Assembly (NCBI GenBank): GCA_035504095.1
Contig: DATJSN010000086.1
Coordinates: 1-39,162, forward strand
Origin: DATJSN01 sp035504095
GTDB taxonomy: Bacteria > Planctomycetota > Phycisphaerae > WQYP01
DNA: 39,162 bases
Direction: 5' to 3'
Every line of letters begins with the position of its first letter. Within the stretch, counting starts at the first letter, position 1. The notes below the pieces were generated by a model. It worked only from the letters and a program-made list of their open reading frames with translations, was not told the DNA's origin and made no database searches. Both the position numbers and the translations under genes were made by a program. This document shows, one piece after another, positions 30,783 to 38,296 of this stretch.

Positions 30783-33218
30783 ATGCCGGTAATATCTCCG
30801 CAACGCAAACTCTTTGCCACGGACAATGTGTATGCGAGGATCATTCAGCTCTGTGGTTTGTTTATATTAAGCCTGGCGACGCTGATGCCGGGAAACCGGT
30901 CCGGAGCCTATGGCCAGGAAACACCTGCCGTGCCGCAGGCCGGCGAACCTGTTCAAACCAGCACCGCAGGCTCGCTTAACGGCTGGCCCATTTCCAAAAT
31001 TGAACTCGTTGGCAATAATTCCTCGGATCGCACGCTGATCCTTAATCAAATTCGCGTTCTTCCGGGACAAAATTACGATCGCGCGCAAGTGGAGGTTGAC
31101 GTACGATCCATTGCTTCCCTGGGCCGGTTTGTGTCGGTCCTCGCGGATGTCATTCCCGAGCCGGATCATACAGTGGTCGTTCGCTACGTTGTCCAGGAAC
31201 GCACCTCAATCAAACAGGTTGTATTAACCGGCAACCGCGACATTAAAGATTCAGATATTATCCATTCGCTGCTGGCGCAACCCGGCGGCGCGATGGATCC
31301 ATTTGTATTCCAGTCGGATATCAAGACGATCCAGCAGATTTTTCAGAAAAAGGGCTTTCTGTTTTGCCAGGTCACCATCGACCAGCAGAAAGAAGCGCAG
31401 GGCATCGTTAATTACATGATTACTGAAGGACCGAAGATTTACATCACGAAAGTCGATTTTGTCGGAAATAACTACTATCCGCGCTGGTATCTGAAGTTTA
31501 AAGTGCAGACCGCGGCGCGCTGGAAACTTTTCTGGCTGATCCCCATCCATAGCGGCGCGATTTCGCAGGATAATCTGGATACGGACCTTCAAACACTGCG
31601 CACCTTATGGACGGAAAAAGGGTTTCTGGACTGCCGCACCTCATACAGTCTGCAATTTCAACCTGATTTCAGCAGCGTGACTGTTCAATTCATCATTAAT
31701 CCCGGGGTGCGCTACAAAATCGGCAAAATCACCATCGAAGGCAATACCGTCTACTCTGAGTCCGAGCTTGCGAGTCTGGTGACCATAAAACCGGGAATGT
31801 ATTTCGACCAGGCCCTTCTTGACCAGGCACAGAAAAGCATTTCAGATCATTATGGCGTAGCAGGCTACATATATTGCCAGGTAAGTCCATCCTACGTTTA
31901 TACCACGCAACCGGGGATAGTGGATATTGTTTTTGACGTCACTGAGGGCCAGACCTATCATGTCGGGCAGGTCATCATCCGCGGCAACACCGACGTACAG
32001 GACCACGTTGTCCGCCGCGCCATCCGTTTATATCCGGGCGAAATCTACAATACAGTCGAGCGGGATCAATCCGTCCAGCGAATTCAGGACACCGGGCTTT
32101 TCCCGCATGCGATCATCACACCCATCGGAAACGAGCCCGATACGCGCGACGCGCTGGTTAACGTCGACCAGGGACAAACTGCTCAATTCGTCATTGGCGC
32201 CGGCGTTTCCTCTGACGCTGGTTTGATCGGGCAGATCAGTATGACGCAGAAAAATTTTGATATCACCGATTATCCGCGTTCACTCGGGGAATTGTTGCGT
32301 GCCCAGGCCTTCAAGGGCAATGGACAATATTTTCAGATCATGCTTGAACCAGGAACGGTATATCAACTCTACCAGGTAAGCTTTGCCGAGCCTTATCTAT
32401 TTGACAGTCCATACAGTTTTCGTAACGATTTATACTATTACACTGAGACATATAACGATTACGACCTCGTCCGCCCCGGCGACCGGATTACCGTTGGCAG
32501 GCGCTTCAGCGATCAGCTCAGCGTCTCGCTGGCGTTTCGATGGGAACTGCCCGATGTAACGGACGTTCAGACGGGTACGGCGCAACAAATTGTCGATGAG
32601 GAGGGATATCACTATCTGAGCAGCATCACGCCGGGCATTGTTTATGACAGTACCGACAGTCAGATCCTTCCCACAAAAGGATTTAGCACCGGTGCGTCGT
32701 TAGAGCAGTATGGGCTCATGGGCGGTGACTTTTTCTTTACAAAAATCAACGCCTATTTTACGTGGTATAAAACCGTTTATACTGACCTGTTTGACCGCCC
32801 AACTGTTTTCATGTTGCGCAACAACGTCGGCTTTGTTCCATGGGGAAATTCGGTGTTTTACGAACGTTTCTACGCCGGCGGCATCGGTTCGCTCCGCGGG
32901 TTCACATACCAGGGCGTCACTCCCCGCGAGGGCCCCAATCTTGACGGCGTCGGTGGGAATTTCCTGTGGGTTACGACTGGTGAGCTTAATTTTCCGTTAT
33001 GGCAGGACGTGCTTCGTGCTGTAACGTTTGTCGACGTGGGCGATGTTGAGTCTAACGTTAGTTGGGGTATCATTCGTCTGGATGCCGGTGCGGGCTTTCG
33101 TATAAAAATTCCGTTTTTCGGACAATATCCGCTGGGCGTTGATTTTGCCTACCCGCTTATCCACGGCCCGCAGGATCATTTGGAGTATATAAGCTTCGCA
33201 CTTGGTCTGCCGATGTAA
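30783..33218 (+). CDS. bamA: Outer membrane protein assembly factor BamA
   Basis: 811 residues. BamA inserts beta-barrel proteins into the outer membrane. A signal peptide (hydrophobic Q-L-C-G-L-F-I-L-S-L-A-T-L, cleavage near A-Y-G-Q at about 43) is followed by several POTRA domains (about 65-440), marked by I-S-K-I-E-L-V-G-N, V-V-L-T-G-N-R-D-I, V-D-F-V-G-N-N-Y, I-T-I-E-G-N-T-V and V-I-I-R-G-N-T-D-V. The C-terminal barrel begins near 450 and has G-G-I-G-S-L-R-G-F-T-Y-Q-G, the conserved R-G-F loop that lines the barrel. It ends I-S-F-A-L-G-L-P-M rather than in the usual aromatic residue. skp/ompH and the lpx genes follow, a classic order. Confidence 0.95.
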   Translation: MPVISPQRKLFATDNVYARIIQLCGLFILSLATLMPGNRSGAYGQETPAVPQAGEPVQTSTAGSLNGWPISKIELVGNNSSDRTLILNQIRVLPGQNYDRAQVEVDVRSIASLGRFVSVLADVIPEPDHTVVVRYVVQERTSIKQVVLTGNRDIKDSDIIHSLLAQPGGAMDPFVFQSDIKTIQQIFQKKGFLFCQVTIDQQKEAQGIVNYMITEGPKIYITKVDFVGNNYYPRWYLKFKVQTAARWKLFWLIPIHSGAISQDNLDTDLQTLRTLWTEKGFLDCRTSYSLQFQPDFSSVTVQFIINPGVRYKIGKITIEGNTVYSESELASLVTIKPGMYFDQALLDQAQKSISDHYGVAGYIYCQVSPSYVYTTQPGIVDIVFDVTEGQTYHVGQVIIRGNTDVQDHVVRRAIRLYPGEIYNTVERDQSVQRIQDTGLFPHAIITPIGNEPDTRDALVNVDQGQTAQFVIGAGVSSDAGLIGQISMTQKNFDITDYPRSLGELLRAQAFKGNGQYFQIMLEPGTVYQLYQVSFAEPYLFDSPYSFRNDLYYYTETYNDYDLVRPGDRITVGRRFSDQLSVSLAFRWELPDVTDVQTGTAQQIVDEEGYHYLSSITPGIVYDSTDSQILPTKGFSTGASLEQYGLMGGDFFFTKINAYFTWYKTVYTDLFDRPTVFMLRNNVGFVPWGNSVFYERFYAGGIGSLRGFTYQGVTPREGPNLDGVGGNFLWVTTGELNFPLWQDVLRAVTFVDVGDVESNVSWGIIRLDAGAGFRIKIPFFGQYPLGVDFAYPLIHGPQDHLEYISFALGLPM

Positions 33219-33248
33219 ACAACCGCGTGCGTTGTATGAAACCTTGGT

Positions 33249-33272
33249 CTATCCGAGATGCACGCCGGATAG
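33249..33272. other. Hairpin between bamA and skp/ompH
   Basis: ctatccg and cggatag form a 7-bp stem with a 10-base loop in the 87-bp gap. It lacks a T-run and may act in mRNA processing or partial attenuation. Confidence 0.3.
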
Positions 33273-33305
33273 CGAGCCAAAAACAATCAGACAGGAGTTC
33301 TTAAC

Positions 33306-33992
33306 ATGGTCAGCACTTTGGTTAAAAAATCATTTACGAAAATTATCGCCGCGGGAGGTATCGGCTTATTGGCCGGGTTTGTGTTGTTCCGTTCCGGTGA
33401 TTCGTTCGTTACTGCGCAGCAGGCAACGCCATCGAGCATCACGATCGCCGCATTGAATCTTAACATGCTGGTCTCTCAACTCGATGAGCACACAGCCGAC
33501 GATAACACGATGAAGCAAAAGATCGCCGACTATCAGTCACAACTCGCCGGCAAAAAAACCGATCTGCAGAATCTTCAGGCGCCGCTTGACCCAAGCAACA
33601 CCCTGGCGCTTAAACCCGGCACACAGGAATATGAAGATCAGGAAAATAAGGTGCTCGAAGCGAGTATGGCGCTGCAAACGTTTGACAATTTCACGCAGGA
33701 AGAGTTGCGTCTTGATCAACTGGAGGAAGAGGAAGATCTGTACAGACACATTAATGCCGCGGTCGCTCAATACGCCCAGAGCCACAATATATCGCTCGTG
33801 CTTATCACAGACGATATCAATTATCAGGTTTCCCAGGAGCAGGATTTGATTACACAAATCGCTTCGCGCAAAGTGATGTACGCCGATTCGTCGTTGGACA
33901 TCACCAATGCCCTGGCCCAGCAAATGAACAGTGATTACGAACGCGCTTCGGGTGGCCCCGCCCCGACTCCGGCGCCAATGCCCGGCCAGTAA
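33306..33992 (+). CDS. OmpH/Skp-like periplasmic chaperone
   Basis: 228 residues; aggag lies eight bases before the ATG. The N terminus is a signal peptide or anchor (I-I-A-A-G-G-I-G-L-L-A-G-F-V-L-F). The mature part opens with a short beta strand (I-T-I-A-A-L-N-L-N-M-L), as in Skp, then has long charged helices with a coiled-coil pattern (K-Q-K-I-A-D-Y-Q-S-Q-L-A-G-K-K-T-D-L-Q, later E-E-L-R-L-D-Q-L-E-E-E-E-D-L) and a final strand-forming S-L-V-L-I-T-D-D-I. A Pro/Ala tail ends it. Skp holds unfolded outer membrane proteins in the periplasm. The sequence is diverged, but its place between bamA and lpxD is the standard one. Confidence 0.85.
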   Translation: MVSTLVKKSFTKIIAAGGIGLLAGFVLFRSGDSFVTAQQATPSSITIAALNLNMLVSQLDEHTADDNTMKQKIADYQSQLAGKKTDLQNLQAPLDPSNTLALKPGTQEYEDQENKVLEASMALQTFDNFTQEELRLDQLEEEEDLYRHINAAVAQYAQSHNISLVLITDDINYQVSQEQDLITQIASRKVMYADSSLDITNALAQQMNSDYERASGGPAPTPAPMPGQ

Positions 33993-34013
33993 GTTCTTGT
34001 GAGGAATTAAGCG

Positions 34014-35063
34014 ATGGCGTTTACCGCTCAGCAGGCGGCGGTCTGGTGCAACGGAAGGGTTGAAGGACCCGCAGATCGAACGTTCGACTCAATGGAAGCC
34101 GTTGAATTCGCCAACCCACAACAACTTACCTTCATCGGCAAAGCCGCTTTTGCGCGGCAGCTATCACAGAGCAGGGCCGGCGGCGCCATCTGCACCGAGG
34201 GTCTGAACGTTCAGCGCCGCGACGATCAAACGCTGATCTGGGTTGCTGATGCGGACCTGGCCGTTGCACAAGTTCTCGAACACCTTGCCCCTTCCCCGCC
34301 ATTTCCTGAATTAGGCGTTGATTCGACGGCCTTTGTTGAATCCGGCGCCGTGCTTGGTGCGGATGTTCGCATCGGACCACAAGTGGTCATTGCCTCCGGA
34401 GCGCGCATTGGCGATCGCTGTGTCATCATGGCCCAAACGTTTATTGGCGCCGCGATCATTGGCGAAGATTGCGTGCTTTGGCCGCAAGTGGTGGTTCGCG
34501 ACGGATGTACCCTCGGGCGGCGCGTCATTTTGCAGTCCGGGTGCGTCATTGGCGCGGACGGCTTCGGCTATCGATTTGCTCAAGGTCGACACGTAAAAAT
34601 TCCTCAAATCGGCGGCGTGGTTATCGAGGATGACTGTGAAATCGGCGCCAACGCCTGTGTGGACCGCGGAAAATTCTCCAATACCATCATCGGCCAGGGC
34701 AGCAAACTGGATAATCTCGTGCAAGTGGGCCATAATGTGCAACTCGGCAAACACACGATCCTGGTCTCCCACGTGGCGATCGGCGGTTCCGTGCGTGCCG
34801 GAGATTATCTGGTGATGGGCGGCGCCTCCGTGGTTGCGGATCATATAACGATTGGTCCAGGCGTAAAAGTAGCGGCATGTGCCGCAGTGAACAGCGACGT
34901 CGGTCCCGGGGAACACGTAGCCGGCATACCGGCGAAGTCGGGTAAAAGGGCTATACTGGAATGGAAGGCCTATTGCCGCCTGCCTGAAATGGCTGAGAAC
35001 CTTAAAAGTATTGAACAACGGATAGCCAAGCTTGAATCCTCCGCAAAAAACCATAGCTCATGA
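34014..35063 (+). CDS. lpxD: UDP-3-O-acyl-glucosamine N-acyltransferase LpxD
   Basis: 349 residues. LpxD adds the N-linked acyl chain to UDP-3-O-acyl-GlcN, the third step of lipid A synthesis. The N-terminal uridine-binding domain (1-100) has A-N-P-Q-Q-L-T-F-I-G-K. A left-handed beta helix of hexapeptide repeats (about 105-300) includes G-A-D-G-F-G-Y-R-F and N-L-V-Q-V-G-H-N-V-Q-L-G, where His240 is the catalytic base by match to E. coli His239. The C-terminal part is helical (M-A-E-N-L-K-S-I-E-Q-R-I-A-K-L). The 3' end overlaps lpxC-fabZ by 32 bases, suggesting coupled translation. Confidence 0.95.
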   Translation: MAFTAQQAAVWCNGRVEGPADRTFDSMEAVEFANPQQLTFIGKAAFARQLSQSRAGGAICTEGLNVQRRDDQTLIWVADADLAVAQVLEHLAPSPPFPELGVDSTAFVESGAVLGADVRIGPQVVIASGARIGDRCVIMAQTFIGAAIIGEDCVLWPQVVVRDGCTLGRRVILQSGCVIGADGFGYRFAQGRHVKIPQIGGVVIEDDCEIGANACVDRGKFSNTIIGQGSKLDNLVQVGHNVQLGKHTILVSHVAIGGSVRAGDYLVMGGASVVADHITIGPGVKVAACAAVNSDVGPGEHVAGIPAKSGKRAILEWKAYCRLPEMAENLKSIEQRIAKLESSAKNHSS

Positions 35064-36342
35064 GGCGACACTTTCCGGACGCGGTCTATTTACCGGCGAA
35101 AACAGCTCTGTCACTTTCAAACCCTCGCCATCAGGGCACGGCGTGGTTTTCGTTCGTACCGATCTTGAACGTCCCGTGCGCATGCCCGCTCTGGTCCAAC
35201 ACATCACCAAACGCGCCCGCCGCAGCACGCTGCGCGCCGGCGCCGATTCGGTGGAAACCATTGAACATTGCATGGCGGCGATACATGGACTGGGCATCGA
35301 CAATATTCAAATCGACATCGCCGGAGGGGAACTGCCCGGCGTAGACGGCTCATGTCTGCCTTATGTGGAAGTTCTGCAAAAAGCGGGCCTGAAAGAACTG
35401 GATCTGGAAAAGCAATTTCTCCGAATCAGTGAACCGGTGGAAGTCAGCGACGGTTCATCAACTTTGGTTGCATCGCCAAGCTCCGGCGATGAATTTCAGA
35501 TCATTTTCGATCTGGATTACGGGCCAAATACGCCGATTGGCCATCAGTTGTTTTCTTACACTCTGGGCAATGATTTTCCTGACCAGATCGCGCCGGCGCG
35601 TACCTTTGTCCTTAAACAGGAAGCGGAAATGCTCCGGCAGCGCGGCCTCGGGTTGCATCTTCAGCCCGGCGACGTGCTGGTGCTGGATCAGAACGGCCCC
35701 ATAGGCACACAATACCGTTTTCCCGATGAATGCGTGCGCCACAAAGTTCTGGATTTAATCGGCGATCTGTACCTTTTGGGTTGTTCGATTCGCGGCAAAA
35801 TCATCGCTTATAAATCCGGTCATTCGCTCAATCACATGCTGGTGCGCCGCCTGGTTTCCATGCTCCAGGCTCAGCGCCGCCGCGCTTTGAGCGTTGGTGA
35901 GCCGGTTATGGATATCCGGCAGATCAGTCGTGTGCTTCCCCACCGCTATCCAATGCTTTTGGTTGACCGTGTAATCGAAATGGACGGCGACCGGCGCGCC
36001 GTTGGGGTTAAAAACGTCACCGTCAATGAACAAATTTTCCAGGGGCATTATCCCGGCACACCAGTCATGCCCGGCGTATTGATTGTGGAAGCCATGGCGC
36101 AGCTTTCGGGTCTTCTTTTGGCTCGAAAGCTTGAACACTCGGGTAAAATAGCCATGCTTTTGTCCATGGATAAGGTCAAATTGCGACGGCCAGTGGTCCC
36201 GGGCGATCAGCTTATTTTGGAATCGGAAAACATTCGGGTGAAAGCCCGGACAGGTCATGTCAAATGCCGGGCGATGGTCGGCGATCAACTGGCCGCCGAG
36301 GCGATCATTAAATTTATGCTTGTAGACGAACAACAGGAATAA
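35032..36342 (+). CDS. lpxC-fabZ: LpxC-FabZ fusion: lipid A deacetylase plus hydroxyacyl-ACP dehydratase
   Basis: 436 residues. Part one (about 5-285) is LpxC, the zinc deacetylase that commits UDP-acyl-GlcNAc to lipid A. Zinc ligands His79, His237 and Asp241, plus Glu78 and His264 (in S-G-H-S-L-N-H), match E. coli positions within one residue. Part two (about 293-436) is FabZ, which dehydrates 3-hydroxyacyl-ACP. Q-G-H-Y-P-G-T-P-V-M-P-G-V-L-I-V-E-A-M-A-Q gives the catalytic His339 and Glu353 at the usual 14-residue spacing. Only about 10 residues link the two. The start is the TTG at 35032, because the next family residues (Q-K-T-I) follow at once; it lies inside lpxD. The two enzymes compete for or share hydroxyacyl chains, so fusion may tie their amounts together. 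Similar fusions are known in Bacteroidetes and related phyla. Confidence 0.94.
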   Translation: MNPPQKTIAHEATLSGRGLFTGENSSVTFKPSPSGHGVVFVRTDLERPVRMPALVQHITKRARRSTLRAGADSVETIEHCMAAIHGLGIDNIQIDIAGGELPGVDGSCLPYVEVLQKAGLKELDLEKQFLRISEPVEVSDGSSTLVASPSSGDEFQIIFDLDYGPNTPIGHQLFSYTLGNDFPDQIAPARTFVLKQEAEMLRQRGLGLHLQPGDVLVLDQNGPIGTQYRFPDECVRHKVLDLIGDLYLLGCSIRGKIIAYKSGHSLNHMLVRRLVSMLQAQRRRALSVGEPVMDIRQISRVLPHRYPMLLVDRVIEMDGDRRAVGVKNVTVNEQIFQGHYPGTPVMPGVLIVEAMAQLSGLLLARKLEHSGKIAMLLSMDKVKLRRPVVPGDQLILESENIRVKARTGHVKCRAMVGDQLAAEAIIKFMLVDEQQE

Positions 36343-36353
36343 ACGAGTCCACT

Positions 36354-37190
36354 ATGCCGCAAATTCATCCCCAGGCGCTGGTTGAAAACGGAGCCCAACT
36401 CGCCGACGACGTGATCGTCGGGCCGTATGCTTATATCGGCCCCAAGGTCGAATTGGGACGCGGCTGTGTGGTTCACCATCATGCGTCAATCGAAGGCAAT
36501 ACCACGGCCGGGGAAAAAAATATTTTTTTTCCATTTAGCGCCGTGGGGTGCATTCCGCAGGACCTCAAATACCTGGGAGGGGATTGCCGCGTCGTGATTG
36601 GCAATAACAATCGCATTCGTGAGCATGCCACCATTCACATCGGAACGGAAAGCGGCGGCGGGCTTACCGAAGTCGGTAACGATAATTTGCTCATGATCAA
36701 TGTGCACGTCGCTCATGATTGTTTCGTCCGCAATGGTTGTGTAATCGCCAACAACGTCATGCTGGCCGGCCACATTGAGGTGCAGGACGGCGCCGTGATT
36801 TCCGGCGCCGCGGCTATTACTCATTTTGTGACTGTGGGACAATATTCGTTCGTTGGAGGGGTGGCCGGCGTGGTGCATGATGTGCCTCCCTTTATGGCGT
36901 TTGACGGCCATCCCGCCGCAGTCAAGGGAATTAACCGCACCGGTCTTAAACGACGGGGGTTTTCTGAAGAACGTCTGGAAGCGCTCAAGACCGCGTATCG
37001 ACTACTTTACCGGCAGGATAAGGATAAACCCTTTTCCTTCGGTGCGCAGGAACTTATGAAGCTTTATCCGGACAATTCCGATATCGCCACATTGCTCGCA
37101 TTCATCCAGCGATCCGCGGAAGGAAAATTCGGACGCTATCGCGAGTCGCTGCGGGGAAAATTCGGCGCCGAGCCGGAATCCGGCGAATGA
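36354..37190 (+). CDS. lpxA: UDP-N-acetylglucosamine (or diamino-sugar) acyltransferase LpxA
   Basis: 278 residues, 11 bp after lpxC-fabZ. LpxA transfers a 3-hydroxyacyl chain to UDP-GlcNAc as the first lipid A step, or to UDP-GlcNAc3N in organisms with GnnA and GnnB. A left-handed beta helix (1-190) includes G-C-I-P-Q-D-L-K-Y, N-R-I-R-E-H-A-T-I-H-I-G-T and N-V-H-V-A-H-D-C, with His121 equivalent to the catalytic His125 of E. coli. The helical C-terminal region holds G-L-K-R-R-G-F-S and A-Y-R-L-L-Y-R. The gene order suggests one operon with its neighbours. Substrate choice cannot be read reliably from the sequence. Confidence 0.95.
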   Translation: MPQIHPQALVENGAQLADDVIVGPYAYIGPKVELGRGCVVHHHASIEGNTTAGEKNIFFPFSAVGCIPQDLKYLGGDCRVVIGNNNRIREHATIHIGTESGGGLTEVGNDNLLMINVHVAHDCFVRNGCVIANNVMLAGHIEVQDGAVISGAAAITHFVTVGQYSFVGGVAGVVHDVPPFMAFDGHPAAVKGINRTGLKRRGFSEERLEALKTAYRLLYRQDKDKPFSFGAQELMKLYPDNSDIATLLAFIQRSAEGKFGRYRESLRGKFGAEPESGE

Positions 37191-37220
37191 GCCCGGGCTC
37201 TGTCTGAACCAAAAGCGTTT

Positions 37221-38252
37221 ATGCCTATAGATTCAAAATTCGATGGAATCCTCTGTGTGGCCGTGGCCGGCGCCGGACGCATGGGCGCGCATCATGCGCG
37301 CATCTACTCGCAAACCGAAGGATGCCGCCTCGTTGGGGTATGCGATCACCATACCGACCGCGCCGCCAAACTGGCGCGTGAATATAACTGCAAGGCGTTT
37401 GGTTCCGTGGAAGAACTGCTTGATTCCGGCCAGGAACTCCACGCGGCAACCGTGGCCACGCCTACGGTCTCGCACGGACAAATCGCCGACCAATTCCTGG
37501 CGCGCGACGTGGACCTGCTGATTGAAAAACCGTTGGCCACCGGCATCGCCGAAGCACAGGCGATTATTTCCGCCGCTCAAAAGAATCGCCGCGTGCTGCA
37601 AGTCGGCCATTCAGAACGTTTTAATCCCGTCGTACGGGCTTTAGATGGTTATGATCTTCAGCCCCGGTTTATTGAAGTGCATCGCATCAGTCCAATGACG
37701 TTCCGCAGCATCGACATCGGCGTCGTACTGGACATGATGATTCACGACATCGACATCGTGCATCATTTTGTAAACTCACCGGTCAAATCCGTCGCCGCCG
37801 CGGGCGTTGCAGTGCTCGGCCAGTTCGAGGACGTGGCCAATGCCCGCATCGTGTTTGCCAATGGCTGCGTCGCCAACATCACTGCATCGCGATTAGCGCT
37901 TAAAACCGAACGCAAAATGCGCCTGTTCAGCCCCAATGCGTATATCAGCGTGGATTATCACAAGAAGGCAGGGGTGGTGATACGCAAAACCGCCAATGAA
38001 CAGCAACTGGAAATGGTTCGCGGCAAAATCGCCGCCGGCGAAGTGGCCGAATTAACCGATTTGAATTACACCGAGCTGGTCAATTACGAGCAGTTGCAGA
38101 TTCAGGATGTCGAGCCGCTCCGCGTGGAAATTGAATCATTCCTTCAAGCCGTGCGCACGCGCGGCAAACCCGCGGTTACCGGCGAAGACGGTCTGTTCGC
38201 CGTCGACGTTGCCACCCGGATCACCGAATCCATCGCGGCGAATCTTCAATAG
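37221..38252 (+). CDS. Gfo/Idh/MocA-family dehydrogenase, possible GnnA
   Basis: 343 residues. The N-terminal NAD(P)-binding fold has V-A-V-A-G-A-G-R-M-G-A-H-H-A-R-I-Y, then T-V-A-T-P-T-V-S-H and L-I-E-K-P-L-A, the family E-K-P motif. G-H-S-E-R-F-N-P-V-V-R-A-L and M-M-I-H-D-I-D-I-V-H-H-F follow in the C-terminal substrate domain. In Acidithiobacillus and Leptospira, GnnA of this family oxidises the 3-position of UDP-GlcNAc, and the aminotransferase GnnB then makes UDP-GlcNAc3N for LpxA. The position 30 bp after lpxA supports that role, by inference. No gnnB is present here, so another sugar-nucleotide oxidoreduction cannot be ruled out. Confidence 0.85.
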   Translation: MPIDSKFDGILCVAVAGAGRMGAHHARIYSQTEGCRLVGVCDHHTDRAAKLAREYNCKAFGSVEELLDSGQELHAATVATPTVSHGQIADQFLARDVDLLIEKPLATGIAEAQAIISAAQKNRRVLQVGHSERFNPVVRALDGYDLQPRFIEVHRISPMTFRSIDIGVVLDMMIHDIDIVHHFVNSPVKSVAAAGVAVLGQFEDVANARIVFANGCVANITASRLALKTERKMRLFSPNAYISVDYHKKAGVVIRKTANEQQLEMVRGKIAAGEVAELTDLNYTELVNYEQLQIQDVEPLRVEIESFLQAVRTRGKPAVTGEDGLFAVDVATRITESIAANLQ

Positions 38253-38296
38253 GACAATGACTGGTTGAACGTTTTTTAATATTGCCTGCGATGCAT

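Noticed and set aside
34311..35054. A 247-codon minus-strand frame opposite lpxD (and a similar one at 26128-26805 opposite rplY)
   Set aside because: Both mirror genes with clear family motifs on the plus strand and lack start signals.
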